Shown: positions 55,695-63,164 of the stretch, one piece after another
Layout: every line of letters starts with the position of its first letter
How positions within the stretch are numbered: the first letter of the stretch is position 1
Assembly (NCBI RefSeq): GCF_003713065.1
Contig: NZ_CP033433.1
Coordinates: forward strand, 3,845,001 to 3,909,000
Length of the DNA stretch: 64,000 nucleotides
Origin: Cohnella candidum
GTDB lineage: Bacteria; Bacillota; Bacilli; Paenibacillales; Paenibacillaceae
Direction of reading: 5' to 3'
The notes under the pieces: model-generated
The model's input: the letters and a program-made list of their open reading frames with translations, nothing else
Database searches by the model: none
Told to the model about the DNA's origin: nothing
Program-made: the position numbers and the translations under genes

Positions 55695-56360
55695 ATGAAA
55701 TCCAACCAATTCGCCGTGATCGGCCTGGGCCGGTTCGGCTCCAGCCTTGCCCGGGAGCTGATTCGGCTGGGGCACGAGGTGCTGGGCGTGGACCGGAGCG
55801 AACAGGTCGCGGACGAGATGAGCGCCTTTCTGACCCATACCGTCATCGCGGACACGACGGACGAAGAAGCACTGCGCTCGATCGGCATCCGCAACGTCGA
55901 TTGCGCGGTCGTCGCGATCGGCAACGATATTCAAGCGAGCATCCTCACCTCCATCCTGCTCAAGGAGCTCGAAGTCCGGAAGGTGGTGGCCAAGGCGTTG
56001 TCCGGCCTTCACGGCAAGGTGCTCCAGAAGATCGGCGTGGACCGGGTGATCTTTCCCGAGCGCGACATGGGAGTTCGGGTCGCCAACCAGCTCGTCTCGC
56101 CGAACCTGCTGGACTACATCGAGCTTTCCAAAAACTACACGATCGCGGAACTGTCGGCCACCCGGAAACTGGCCTGCCGCTCCCTGAAGGAGCTCGATAC
56201 ACGCGCCCGCTTCGGCTGCTCCATCGTCGCCATCAACAAGAAGAACGACCAGGTCGTCATCGCTCCCGCCGCGGAGGATCTGGTGGAGGAAGGCGACGTC
56301 ATGGTCGTCATCGGCACGAACGAGCAGATCGACAACTTCGAAAGCTCGGTCAACGCATAA
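55695..56360 (+). CDS. ktrA: Potassium uptake regulator KtrA
   Basis: Cytoplasmic RCK ring that gates KtrB by ATP/ADP and cyclic di-AMP binding, 221 residues. Rossmann site FAVIGLGRFGSSLARELIRL, then a TrkA-C domain (about residues 135-221). AAGGAGG lies six bases before the ATG. Divergent from ktrB and followed by a terminator shared with trxA. Confidence 0.95.
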   Translation: MKSNQFAVIGLGRFGSSLARELIRLGHEVLGVDRSEQVADEMSAFLTHTVIADTTDEEALRSIGIRNVDCAVVAIGNDIQASILTSILLKELEVRKVVAKALSGLHGKVLQKIGVDRVIFPERDMGVRVANQLVSPNLLDYIELSKNYTIAELSATRKLACRSLKELDTRARFGCSIVAINKKNDQVVIAPAAEDLVEEGDVMVVIGTNEQIDNFESSVNA

Positions 56361-56361
56361 A

Positions 56362-56388
56362 AACCGCCGGTCTTTGTGACCGGCGGTT
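56362..56388. terminator. Bidirectional terminator
   Basis: AACCGCCGGTC (56362-56372) pairs with GACCGGCGGTT (56378-56388) between the convergent ktrA and trxA genes. Confidence 0.85.
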
Positions 56389-56420
56389 CTTGTTGCGGCG
56401 TGATCGGCGAAGATGCGCGA

Positions 56421-56732
56421 TTACACCAGGTTTTGGATTTTGGATTGCAGAGCCGCTTTGCTTTGCAGACCCACGAGCTTGTCGACCGGTTGGCCGTCCT
56501 TGAACAGGATCAGCGTCGGGATGCTCATGACGCCGAATTGGCTGGCCAATTCCGGCTCTTCGTCGACGTTTACTTTCGCGATCGTCGCTTGGCCTTTCAG
56601 TTCTTCAGCCAGCTCTTCCACGATCGGGAGCTGCATTTTGCAAGGTCCGCACCAAGGAGCCCAGAAATCCAGAAGGGATACCCCTTGCGCGACCGTTTCG
56701 TTGAAGTTGTCTTTCGTGATGGCGACTGCCAT
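56421..56732 (-). CDS. trxA: Thioredoxin
   Basis: Cytoplasmic thiol-disulfide reductant of 103 residues with the classic active site FWAPWCGPCKMQLP (C28/C31) and the SIPTLILFKDGQPV cis-proline region. No signal peptide, so it is the general intracellular type. Preceded by an AGGAGAGA site. Confidence 0.97.
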   Translation of the reverse strand: MAVAITKDNFNETVAQGVSLLDFWAPWCGPCKMQLPIVEELAEELKGQATIAKVNVDEEPELASQFGVMSIPTLILFKDGQPVDKLVGLQSKAALQSKIQNLV

Positions 56733-56820
56733 GTCACATCTCTCCTTCAGGTAAAATGGGAATCGAGAAAATTCACCTATGATGATCGGGCAACTCTAAT
56801 ATACCCGTTACATCCTTCGC

Positions 56821-57246
56821 TCAAGCCTGTTGCTTGGCCTTCACCTTGTCCAGCATGCCGCCGATGGTGATTTGCCCGAAATAAGCTTCCAGGTGGCGGT
56901 CCGCTCCGCAGAACACGGAGGTCATCACCTCGGCCATGTTGGAGCTGACGACGCAATCTTTCTCCGGATCGCCGCTGCACCAGCTCGGTGCCAGGGAACC
57001 CGCGGCAAGCGCCCGGTAAACGTCGGCGAGCGTGACTTCTTCCGGCCGGCGGCACAGCTTGTATCCGCCGCCCTGCCCCTCCCGGGTGTCGACGAAGCCA
57101 TGCTTGCGAAGGCAGCTCATCACTTTGCGCACCCGCACCGGATTGGTGCAGACGTTCTCCGCGATCTCTTCGCTGGTCGCCATTCCTTCGGGTCGGTACG
57201 CAAGCAGCACGAGACCGTGAACGGCTATGACGAATTCACTGTTCAT
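56821..57246 (-). CDS. Rrf2-family transcriptional regulator
   Basis: 141 residues. The winged helix has ATSEEIAENVCTNPVRVRKV and the wing TREGQGGGYKLCRRPEEVTL, typical of the Rrf2 group. Cysteines C90, C98 and C113 lie where IscR has its Fe-S ligands, but the spacing differs (CX7CX14C), so a cluster or redox switch is possible and uncertain. The gene has a strong promoter and a perfect inverted repeat over its -10, pointing to autoregulation. Confidence 0.9.
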   Translation of the reverse strand: MNSEFVIAVHGLVLLAYRPEGMATSEEIAENVCTNPVRVRKVMSCLRKHGFVDTREGQGGGYKLCRRPEEVTLADVYRALAAGSLAPSWCSGDPEKDCVVSSNMAEVMTSVFCGADRHLEAYFGQITIGGMLDKVKAKQQA

Positions 57247-57267
57247 GGCTTCTCCTCCCCGTCGGTT

Positions 57268-57302
57268 ACTGTAATAATATCAGTTACAGTTAAAGTTGTC
57301 AA
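57268..57302 (-). promoter_or_regulatory. Promoter and operator of the Rrf2 regulator
   Basis: Reverse-strand TTGACA (57302-57297), 17 bp, TATTAT (57279-57274). A perfect repeat ACTGTAA-N9-TTACAGT (57290-57268) covers the -10, the expected position for a repressor such as the Rrf2 protein itself. Confidence 0.8.
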
Positions 57303-57356
57303 CGCTGCGCATTGTCTATTGTTCCGTTCCGGCCTCGCCGATATGTCCGGGTTGTT

Positions 57357-58184
57357 TTAGAAATCAAAGTTGTCCGGATCTGCGCCGAAACGGCGGTCTT
57401 CGTTGAGCGAATCGATGAGAACCATGTCCTCGGGAGCCAGCTCGAAGTCGAAGACGTCCGCGTTTTCGCGGATCCGGGCCTCGTTGACCGATTTCGGAAT
57501 CGTCACGACTCCCTGCTGGAGGTGCCAACGGAGGATGATTTGGGCCGGCGTTTTGCCGTATTTGGATGCCAGCTCGGCGATCGCGGGCACATCCAGCCTG
57601 CCTTGCATGAGGGGTCTCCAGGATTGCACCTGGATGCCTTCCTTGCGGCAGAACATGAGCAGTTTCTTCTGCGTGAGCAGGGGATGCAGTTCGATTTGGT
57701 TGACCATCGGCTTGATGCGGCAGGCGCCCATCAAGTCCTCAAGGTGATGGGCCTGGAAGTTGCTGACGCCGATGGCGCGGACCCGGCCTTGGTCGTAGAG
57801 CTCTTCCAGCGCGCGGTAAGTCTCTTTGTACTTCTCCTTCACCGGCCAATGAACGAGGTACAGGTCGACGTAGTCCAGCCCCAGCTTGTCGTTGCTTTCC
57901 TCGAAAGCTTTAAGCGTACTGTCGTAGCCCTGTTGGTTGTTCCATACTTTCGTCGTCACGAACAGCTTATCGCGCGCAATGCCCGATGCGCGGATCGCGC
58001 TTCCGACGCCAGCTTCGTTTCCGTACATGGACGCGGTGTCGATGAGCCGGTAACCGGCGTTCAATGCGGAGGAGACCGCCCGTTCGACTTCGTCGCCCTC
58101 TTGGGTCCGCCAGACACCCAGCCCCAGACGCGGCATGTCCACTCCGTTCAGCAGCTCCGCCGTCGAATCGATCGTCAATTTCAT
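57357..58184 (-). CDS. Aldo/keto reductase
   Basis: NADPH-dependent carbonyl reductase of 275 residues, AKR5-like. Catalytic tetrad visible: Asp and Tyr in LIDTASMYGNEAGVG, Lys in FVTTKVWNNQ, His in DLYLVHWPVK. Also the TIPKSVNEARIRENADVFDF coenzyme-binding motif. The ATG at 58184 follows AAGGGTGGGA. Substrate unknown, probably a broad-range aldehyde reductase. Confidence 0.93.
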   Translation of the reverse strand: MKLTIDSTAELLNGVDMPRLGLGVWRTQEGDEVERAVSSALNAGYRLIDTASMYGNEAGVGSAIRASGIARDKLFVTTKVWNNQQGYDSTLKAFEESNDKLGLDYVDLYLVHWPVKEKYKETYRALEELYDQGRVRAIGVSNFQAHHLEDLMGACRIKPMVNQIELHPLLTQKKLLMFCRKEGIQVQSWRPLMQGRLDVPAIAELASKYGKTPAQIILRWHLQQGVVTIPKSVNEARIRENADVFDFELAPEDMVLIDSLNEDRRFGADPDNFDF

Positions 58185-58250
58185 GTTTCATCCCACCCTT
58201 TCGCAAACTCAACATTTTCCATTTTAACACGGCAGAAGGGGCGCCGCACG

Positions 58251-58279
58251 TTGTACATGGGCGTTCCGTCTGCCATACT
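58251..58279 (+). promoter_or_regulatory. Promoter of the DsbA-like gene
   Basis: TTGTAC (58251-58256), 17-bp spacer, CATACT (58274-58279). The start is about 40 bp before the gene. Confidence 0.6.
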
Positions 58280-58324
58280 GGGGGTATGACTTAGGCATGG
58301 CGCTCAGAGAGGGGATTTGTGGTA

Positions 58325-58966
58325 ATGCGAATCGATTTATATTCGGATATGGTTTGTCCTTGGTGCCGCATCGGCAAGAAAAATATGTACGACGCCATCA
58401 TGGCCTGGGCGTCTGAAGTGAACGAGACCATTCCCGTCACTTTCCACGCCTACCAGTTGGATCCGAGCGTTCCGCCGGAAGGCAAGTTGTTTCGGCAGGA
58501 CATGGAAGCCAAGTTCGGCGGAGCGGAGCGGCTGGATCCGATGCTTCAGCGGGTGACGGATGCCGGCGCGGACGTGGGGCTGACGTTCCGGTTCGATAAA
58601 GTGACGCGGATGCCGAATACGCTGCTGGCCCATCGCATCACCGCCATCGTGCCGGCGGACCGCCAGCAAGAGTGGGTCAATGCGGCCATGGACGCCTACT
58701 TTGAAGAGGGGCGGGACCTTGCTCAGCCGGAAGTGCTGCTGGAGCTGGCCGCCGGCATCGGCCTGGACGCGGAAGATATCCGCCGCCGGCTGGATGCCGG
58801 GGAAGGCATCCAGGAGACGGAGCAAGACTTCGAAACCGCGCGGAACATGGGCATTACGGGCGTGCCGTTCTTCGTCATCAACGGGAAGTATGCCCTATCC
58901 GGCGCCTATCCCGCCGCGCAGTTCCTGGCCGCGTTCCGTAAAATTTCGCAGCAAGAGAACGCTTGA
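58325..58966 (+). CDS. FrnE-like DsbA-family oxidoreductase
   Basis: Cytoplasmic thioredoxin-fold protein of 213 residues with the CPWC active site (C11, C14 in DMVCPWCRIGKKNM) and the cis-Pro region GITGVPFFVINGKYALSGA. No signal peptide, unlike secreted DsbA; this is the FrnE/2-hydroxychromene isomerase-like branch. The start may instead be GTG 58319, which also has GAGGGG nearby. It is followed by a terminator and then repeat array B. Confidence 0.92.
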   Translation: MRIDLYSDMVCPWCRIGKKNMYDAIMAWASEVNETIPVTFHAYQLDPSVPPEGKLFRQDMEAKFGGAERLDPMLQRVTDAGADVGLTFRFDKVTRMPNTLLAHRITAIVPADRQQEWVNAAMDAYFEEGRDLAQPEVLLELAAGIGLDAEDIRRRLDAGEGIQETEQDFETARNMGITGVPFFVINGKYALSGAYPAAQFLAAFRKISQQENA

Positions 58967-58983
58967 GCTATGCGCATGTGAAG

Positions 58984-59011
58984 AACCCCCGAGACTTCGG
59001 TCTCGGGGGTT
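58984..59011 (+). terminator. Terminator of the DsbA-like gene
   Basis: AACCCCCGAGAC-TTCG-GTCTCGGGGGTT is a perfect 12-bp stem with a tetraloop, followed by TTG. It lies 18 bp after the stop. Confidence 0.9.
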
Positions 59012-59060
59012 TTGTGCGTTTATGGTGGGCGGAAAGTCCGCTGCAGTGTCGCTGGCATGA

Positions 59061-59265
59061 CGTTAACCGGTTTTTCCGGTTATCTCGCTCATTCGGGGGC
59101 CACTCGCAGTGCCGTTAAACGGTTTTTCCGACTAACTCGCGTTTTTGAAGCCTTCGGAAGCGCCGTTAGCTGGATTTTCCGGCTATCTCGTGCGATTCGG
59201 ACCCGTTCGCAGTGCCGTTAACCGGTTTTTCCGACTAACTCGGGTTACCTAGGACGGTTCCACCG
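59061..59265. repeat. Array B: four degenerate repeat units, 51-52 bp period
   Basis: Units start at 59061, 59113, 59164 and 59216. The core is CGTTA(A/G)(C/A)(C/T)GG(T/A)TTTTCCG(A/G)(C/T)TA(A/T)CTCG (27 bp), followed by about 24 bp of variable sequence that often ends in GCAGTGC or GGAAGCGC. In unit 1 the core forms a perfect hairpin TAACCGG-TTTTT-CCGGTTA. The array starts 50 bp after a terminator and fills the gap to the convergent FAD dehydrogenase gene. Apart from these units the 319-bp gap holds no gene. Confidence 0.8.
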
Positions 59266-59285
59266 TCTTATGGCTTCATCGCCCC

Positions 59286-60722
59286 TCACACCGCTGCTTG
59301 CTCGGCGATGGCGCGGGCGATCCAGACGCCGGCGGCGCCGGCTTGCGCCAAGCCGCGCGTGACGCCGGCTCCGTCGCCGCCGCAGTACAGGCCGGCGATC
59401 TCCGTCTCCAGCGTTTCGCTCAGCTTCGGACGCGCGGAGTAGAACTTCGCTTCCACGCCGTAGAACAGCGTGTGTTCGGACGCGATGCCCGGCGTCACTT
59501 TATCCAGCGCTTCGACCATCTCGATCAGGCTCTTCATCGTGTTGTACGGCAGCACGAGCCCCAGATCTCCCGGCACGGCTTCCTTCAATGTCGGCTCGAT
59601 GAAGCCTTCCTTGATGCGTCCCTCGGTCGAACGCCGCCCGCGCAGGATATCGCCGTACTTCTGCACGATCACCCCGCCGCTCGACAAATCGTTCGCCCGC
59701 TTGCAGATCTCCCGGGCGTATTCGTTCGGCTTGTCGAACGGCTCGGTGAACTTGTGCGAAACGAGCAGCGCGAAGTTCGTGTTTGCCGAGCCCAGCGCGG
59801 GGTCCTTATAAGCGTGCCCGTTCGCCGCCATGACGCCGCTGTGGTTCTCCACGACGACGTGGCCCGACGGGTTGCTGCAGAAAGTCCGAACACGCGTCCC
59901 CACGGACGTATTGAATATGAATTTGCCTTCGTACAGATGCTCGTTGATTTCCCGCATGACGACGTCCGACGTCTCCACGCGAACGCCGACGTCCACTTGG
60001 TTGTTCACCATTTTCAGACGGCGCTTCTTCAGCACCTCGGACAGCCAAGCGGAACCGTCGCGGCCGGGCGCGACGATGACCCGCCCCGCTTCGATCTCCT
60101 CGCCGTTCTTCAGCAGGATCCCCCGAACGCGATGAGTGCCGTCTTCCTTCACGGTCAGCAGATCCGCCACTTCCGTTTTGAAGCGCATGTCGATGCGGCT
60201 GGTCAGGTAATCATAGATCGACTTCAAAATCTCCAGGTTCTGCTCGGTCCCCAAATGGCGGACCTGCGCGCGCAGCAGCTTCAAGCCGGCCGCGTAGCCG
60301 CGGTGCTCGATCTGCCGCACGACGTCGGTCGTCGGATCGGTTACGTGGGGCGTTGCCCCGTGCTCCAAGTTGATCTCGTCCACGTACTTGATCAACGCGA
60401 GCACTTGGGACGGCGGCAAATAATCCGTCAGCCAGCCGCCGAACTCGGTCGTGATGTTGAATTTGCCGTCGCTGTATGCTCCTGCGCCGCCGAAGCCGGC
60501 GGTGATCGAACAAGCCGGCAGGCAGCCGGCGAATTCCTTCTTGCCGGCCGGCGGCGGGCAGAGCTCGATTTTATTTTCCAAGATGGGACAATGCCGGTGA
60601 TGGATGTCGTGACCCTTATCCACGAGCAGCACCTTCATGCCGGGCGCTTTCCTCGTCAGCTCGTAACAAGCGAAAATGCCGGCAGGCCCGCCCCCGACCA
60701 CGATTACGTCATATTGATTCAT
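59286..60722 (-). CDS. FAD-dependent dehydrogenase (COG2509 type)
   Basis: Cytoplasmic flavoprotein of 478 residues. N-terminal FAD site VIVVGGGPAGIFACYELTRK, the cysteine-rich CPPPAGKKEFAGCLPACS followed by ITAGFGGAGAYSDGKFN (signature of the COG2509 group) and a C-terminal CGGDGAGVTRGLAQAGAAGV dinucleotide motif. Substrate unknown. The ATG at 60722 has GGAGG eight bases upstream. It sits behind a purine riboswitch, which suggests a link to purine or flavin metabolism (inference). Confidence 0.9.
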   Translation of the reverse strand: MNQYDVIVVGGGPAGIFACYELTRKAPGMKVLLVDKGHDIHHRHCPILENKIELCPPPAGKKEFAGCLPACSITAGFGGAGAYSDGKFNITTEFGGWLTDYLPPSQVLALIKYVDEINLEHGATPHVTDPTTDVVRQIEHRGYAAGLKLLRAQVRHLGTEQNLEILKSIYDYLTSRIDMRFKTEVADLLTVKEDGTHRVRGILLKNGEEIEAGRVIVAPGRDGSAWLSEVLKKRRLKMVNNQVDVGVRVETSDVVMREINEHLYEGKFIFNTSVGTRVRTFCSNPSGHVVVENHSGVMAANGHAYKDPALGSANTNFALLVSHKFTEPFDKPNEYAREICKRANDLSSGGVIVQKYGDILRGRRSTEGRIKEGFIEPTLKEAVPGDLGLVLPYNTMKSLIEMVEALDKVTPGIASEHTLFYGVEAKFYSARPKLSETLETEIAGLYCGGDGAGVTRGLAQAGAAGVWIARAIAEQAAV

Positions 60723-60766
60723 GTTGTCGCCTCCATCCGAATGTTCCGATTCTGCCAGCGGCAGAC

Positions 60767-60823
60767 AAAAAATTCCCGACTGCCGAAGGGTGTGGGCAAG
60801 CCACATCCTCGTAGTCAGGAATT
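60767..60823 (-). terminator. Terminator of the purine riboswitch
   Basis: Reverse-strand AATTCCTGACT (60823-60813) pairs with AGTCGGGAATT (60781-60771, one G-U pair), then six T (60772-60767). Its 5' arm is the 3' strand of aptamer helix P3 plus J3/1, so terminator and aptamer exclude one another: ligand binding should turn the gene on. Confidence 0.75.
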
Positions 60824-60877
60824 CAACGGTTCCTGGTAGAGACCTCCGGCCCTGTTGCCGGAGATATACGATGGATG
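60804..60877 (-). ncRNA. Purine (guanine-class) riboswitch aptamer
   Basis: Helix P1 pairs CATCC-A-TCGTA with TACGAGGATG (one bulged A). P2 is CTCCGGC/GCCGGAG. J2/3 reads TCTCTACC, P3 is CAGGAA/TTCCTG with CC in the loop, and the specificity element is CTGACTACGAG. The C in GACTA is the guanine-type base. The parts match the purine riboswitch consensus. Confidence 0.88.
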
Positions 60878-60908
60878 AATCCGGTCACGCGATCGCGTTC
60901 CCTTGAGT

Positions 60909-60937
60909 AGGGTAACGCAAATCGACGTACGCGTCAA
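60909..60937 (-). promoter_or_regulatory. Promoter of the purine riboswitch leader
   Basis: Reverse-strand TTGACG (60937-60932), 17-bp spacer, TACCCT (60914-60909). The -10 is weak but the position, 26 bp before the aptamer, is right. Confidence 0.5.
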
Positions 60938-61091
60938 GAACTAAATCTATATATTATTCGGTTTATCGGGCGTTTATCCCAAACTCATTCCTCAACTTGT
61001 CCAAAACAACCGTCTAAATCCGAACATTCACGACATCAGCCACATGAAACCGAATATTCTCTTACACGATTTCCCTTGGCGCCTTCCGCTG

Positions 61092-61100
61092 TGCTACAAT
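61092..61100 (+). promoter_or_regulatory. Extended -10 promoter of the CDF leader
   Basis: TGCTACAAT is an extended -10. The transcript would start near 61107 and run through a leader of about 150 nt before the CDF gene. Confidence 0.6.
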
Positions 61101-61143
61101 GGAAACCAATCAAAATGCCCAACAGAGAGGGCGGTTGTCCGAC

Positions 61144-61194
61144 ATGAACGGCATCGCAATCCTAAACGACGATAAAATGGATACAAGCCTTTGA
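61144..61194 (+). CDS. 16-residue leader peptide of the CDF gene
   Basis: ATG 61144 begins MNGIAILNDDKMDTSL and stops at TGA 61192-61194. GAGAGGGCGG lies about ten bases upstream. The stop codon is inside the left arm of the hairpin at 61183-61215, an arrangement typical of translational attenuators. Whether it is translated is unproven. Confidence 0.45.
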   Translation: MNGIAILNDDKMDTSL

Positions 61195-61215
61195 CCCTAC
61201 CGGTCGAAGGCTTGT
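61183..61215 (+). promoter_or_regulatory. Attenuator-like hairpin in the CDF leader
   Basis: ACAAGCCTTTGACC (61183-61196) pairs with GGTCGAAGGCTTGT (61202-61215; one wobble pair), followed by a T-rich TTGTTTATTTG. It could terminate transcription unless a ribosome at the leader stop opens it. Confidence 0.55.
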
Positions 61216-61260
61216 TTGTTTATTTGCACTCGGCAAACTCTTTTTGAAGGAGCCATCATT

Positions 61261-62154
61261 GTGGCAGACACGCACAAACAGAGCTTGACCGCGATCTGGG
61301 TCAGCTTGATCAGCAACATTGTCCTTACCGCCATGAAGCTCGCCGCGGGCCTCGTGTTCGCGAGCCCCGTCCTTCTCGCCGACGGCGTGCACAACGCGGG
61401 TGACATCATCGCCACCGTCGCCGCTCTGACCTCCTCCATGGTGTCCAAGAGACCGGCCGACGAAGACCATCCCTACGGGCACGGCAAAGCGGAGGTGGTC
61501 GCCTCCGCCCTCGTGGCCGTCATCCTGGCGCTGGCCGCGTTCTGGATCGGCTTGCAGTCGATCCGCGCCCTGTTCGAGCCGGCGGAAGGGGAAAGCGTAC
61601 TGGCGCTGGGCGCCGCTTTCATCTCGCTGATCTGGAAGCAGGCGCTGTATGTCTACACGATACGCATCGGCCGCGCCGCCAAAAGCAAAAGCGTGCTCGC
61701 CACAGCGTATGACCATCTGGCGGACGTCTACGCTTCCCTGGCCGCCGTGGTGGGCATCGGACTCGCGGTGCTCGGCGACCATTTCGACTGGGCTTGGGCT
61801 GCGTACGGCGACCCGCTTGCCGGAATCATCGTATCGCTGCTGGTCATGAAGCTCGCCTTCCAAATGGGCCGCGAATCCGTCGATATCCTCATGGAGAAGA
61901 ACGCCGCCGCCGAGAAGATCGAGGCTTATCAAAACATCATCCTCGCGGTCGGCCACATCAAACGGATCGACCGGATCCGCGCCCGCGAACATGGGCACTA
62001 CATCACGGTTGACGTACGGGTCGGCGTGCCGGGCGATTTCACGATCCAGGAAGGCCACGACATCAGCCGCGAAATCCGCAACCGCATCATGGAGGCGGAC
62101 CCCGACGTCATCGAAGTGCTCGTCCATCTCAATCCCTGGTACGAAGGCGAATAA
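61261..62154 (+). CDS. Cation diffusion facilitator
   Basis: Metal/proton antiporter that exports divalent cations from the cytoplasm, 297 residues with about five to six helices. The metal sites are HxxxD (ADGVHNAGD in helix 2) and DxxxD (YDHLADVYAS in helix 5); this mixture fits Mn, Fe or Zn. The C-terminal cytoplasmic domain has HYITVDVRVGVPGDFTIQEG. GTG 61261 has GAAGGAG eight bases upstream; the frame stays open earlier, but only through the leader hairpin. Confidence 0.9.
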   Translation: MADTHKQSLTAIWVSLISNIVLTAMKLAAGLVFASPVLLADGVHNAGDIIATVAALTSSMVSKRPADEDHPYGHGKAEVVASALVAVILALAAFWIGLQSIRALFEPAEGESVLALGAAFISLIWKQALYVYTIRIGRAAKSKSVLATAYDHLADVYASLAAVVGIGLAVLGDHFDWAWAAYGDPLAGIIVSLLVMKLAFQMGRESVDILMEKNAAAEKIEAYQNIILAVGHIKRIDRIRAREHGHYITVDVRVGVPGDFTIQEGHDISREIRNRIMEADPDVIEVLVHLNPWYEGE

Positions 62155-62175
62155 CCGCACATCGCGCAAAGACGC

Positions 62176-62208
62176 AAAGAAGCGAGCCCGAATCGGGCTC
62201 GCTTCTTT
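62176..62208. terminator. Bidirectional terminator
   Basis: AAAGAAGCGAGCCCG (62176-62190) pairs perfectly with CGGGCTCGCTTCTTT (62194-62208), between the convergent CDF and cyoD genes. Confidence 0.95.
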
Positions 62209-62224
62209 GTCTTTTTTCGCTCGT

Positions 62225-62554
62225 TTATCCTACGTTGTTGTAAGTCATGATCCAGATCGATCCTCCGACGATCGTGATCAGGATGATGATCCCTAGAATA
62301 AGGGCCAACAGGTTGTAGCGAGGTTTCTTCTCTTCGCGCAGGTGCATGAAGAAGACGAGCTGGACGACGAACTGCAGCACCGCGCAAATGAGCAGCACCG
62401 CGCGCGCTCCGGTTCCCTGCATCCAGTCGTTCAGCACGACGGCCAGCGGGATCGCGGTCAGAATGAGCGACAGGACGAAACCGATGACGTAAGACTTCAG
62501 CGAGCCGTGGGACTCGTGCTCATGCTCGCCATGGCTTGCGGTATGCTGCGCCAT
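62225..62554 (-). CDS. cyoD: Quinol oxidase subunit IV (CyoD-like)
   Basis: Small subunit of the cytochrome bo3-type quinol oxidase, 109 residues. It has a histidine-rich N-terminus (HTASHGEHEHESHG) and three helices, with VVQLVFFMHLREE and GGSIWIMTYNNV close to CyoD. Its ATG is one base after the cyoC stop (TAAGATG). Last gene of the operon in this window. Confidence 0.92.
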   Translation of the reverse strand: MAQHTASHGEHEHESHGSLKSYVIGFVLSLILTAIPLAVVLNDWMQGTGARAVLLICAVLQFVVQLVFFMHLREEKKPRYNLLALILGIIILITIVGGSIWIMTYNNVG

Positions 62555-62555
62555 C

Positions 62556-63164
62556 TTACATCACCCCCATCAGGTAAACGATCGTGAAGACGAAAATCCA
62601 GACGACGTCGAGAAAGTGCCAGTACAGGCTGATGACGTTCACTTTGCGGCGGGTCACCGGCGTGATGCCGTGCCGGCCAATCTGGATCATCAAGGCAATC
62701 ATCCAGCAAAGGCCGATCGAAACGTGAAGTCCGTGGGTACCGACCAGCGTGAAGAACCCGGAAAGGAACCCGCTCGTGCTAATCTTGGCTCCCTCGTGAA
62801 CCATGTCGACGAATTCCGTCACTTCGAGCGTGATGAAGGATGCGCCGAGCAGAACGGTCACGATCAGCCAGCCGATCAAACCCTTACGATTGCCTTGGTT
62901 CATGGACAGAACCGCGAGCCCGCTCGTGAACGAGCTCGTCAGCAGGATGAACGTCTCGGCGATGACGCCGTTCATTTTGAACAGCTCGTGTGCCGTCGGG
63001 CCGCCTGCCGTATTGGCGTGCAGGACGATATACGTCGCGAACAAGCTGCCGAACAGGATACAGTCGGTCATCAGGAAAATCCAGAAGCCCATCGACCGCA
63101 GCGATTCCAGGTCGTGATGCCCCTCATGCGAATGGGAGTGGGCGTTCGCGTTTCCGTGCGCCAT
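62556..63164 (-). CDS. cyoC: Quinol oxidase subunit III (CyoC-like)
   Basis: Membrane subunit III, 202 residues with five helices. Close to CyoC: GFWIFLMTDCILFGSLFATY, AETFILLTSSFTSGLA, SGFLSGFFTLVGTHGLHV and YWHFLDVVWIFVFTIVYLMG. The His-rich start (HGNANAHSHSHEGHHD) recalls metal-binding tails. The ATG shares a base with the cyoB stop. Confidence 0.94.
   Translation of the reverse strand: MAHGNANAHSHSHEGHHDLESLRSMGFWIFLMTDCILFGSLFATYIVLHANTAGGPTAHELFKMNGVIAETFILLTSSFTSGLAVLSMNQGNRKGLIGWLIVTVLLGASFITLEVTEFVDMVHEGAKISTSGFLSGFFTLVGTHGLHVSIGLCWMIALMIQIGRHGITPVTRRKVNVISLYWHFLDVVWIFVFTIVYLMGVM

Noticed and set aside
59061-59265. CRISPR array
   Set aside because: The cores differ by several bases per unit, periods vary and there are no cas genes; better described as a degenerate tandem repeat.
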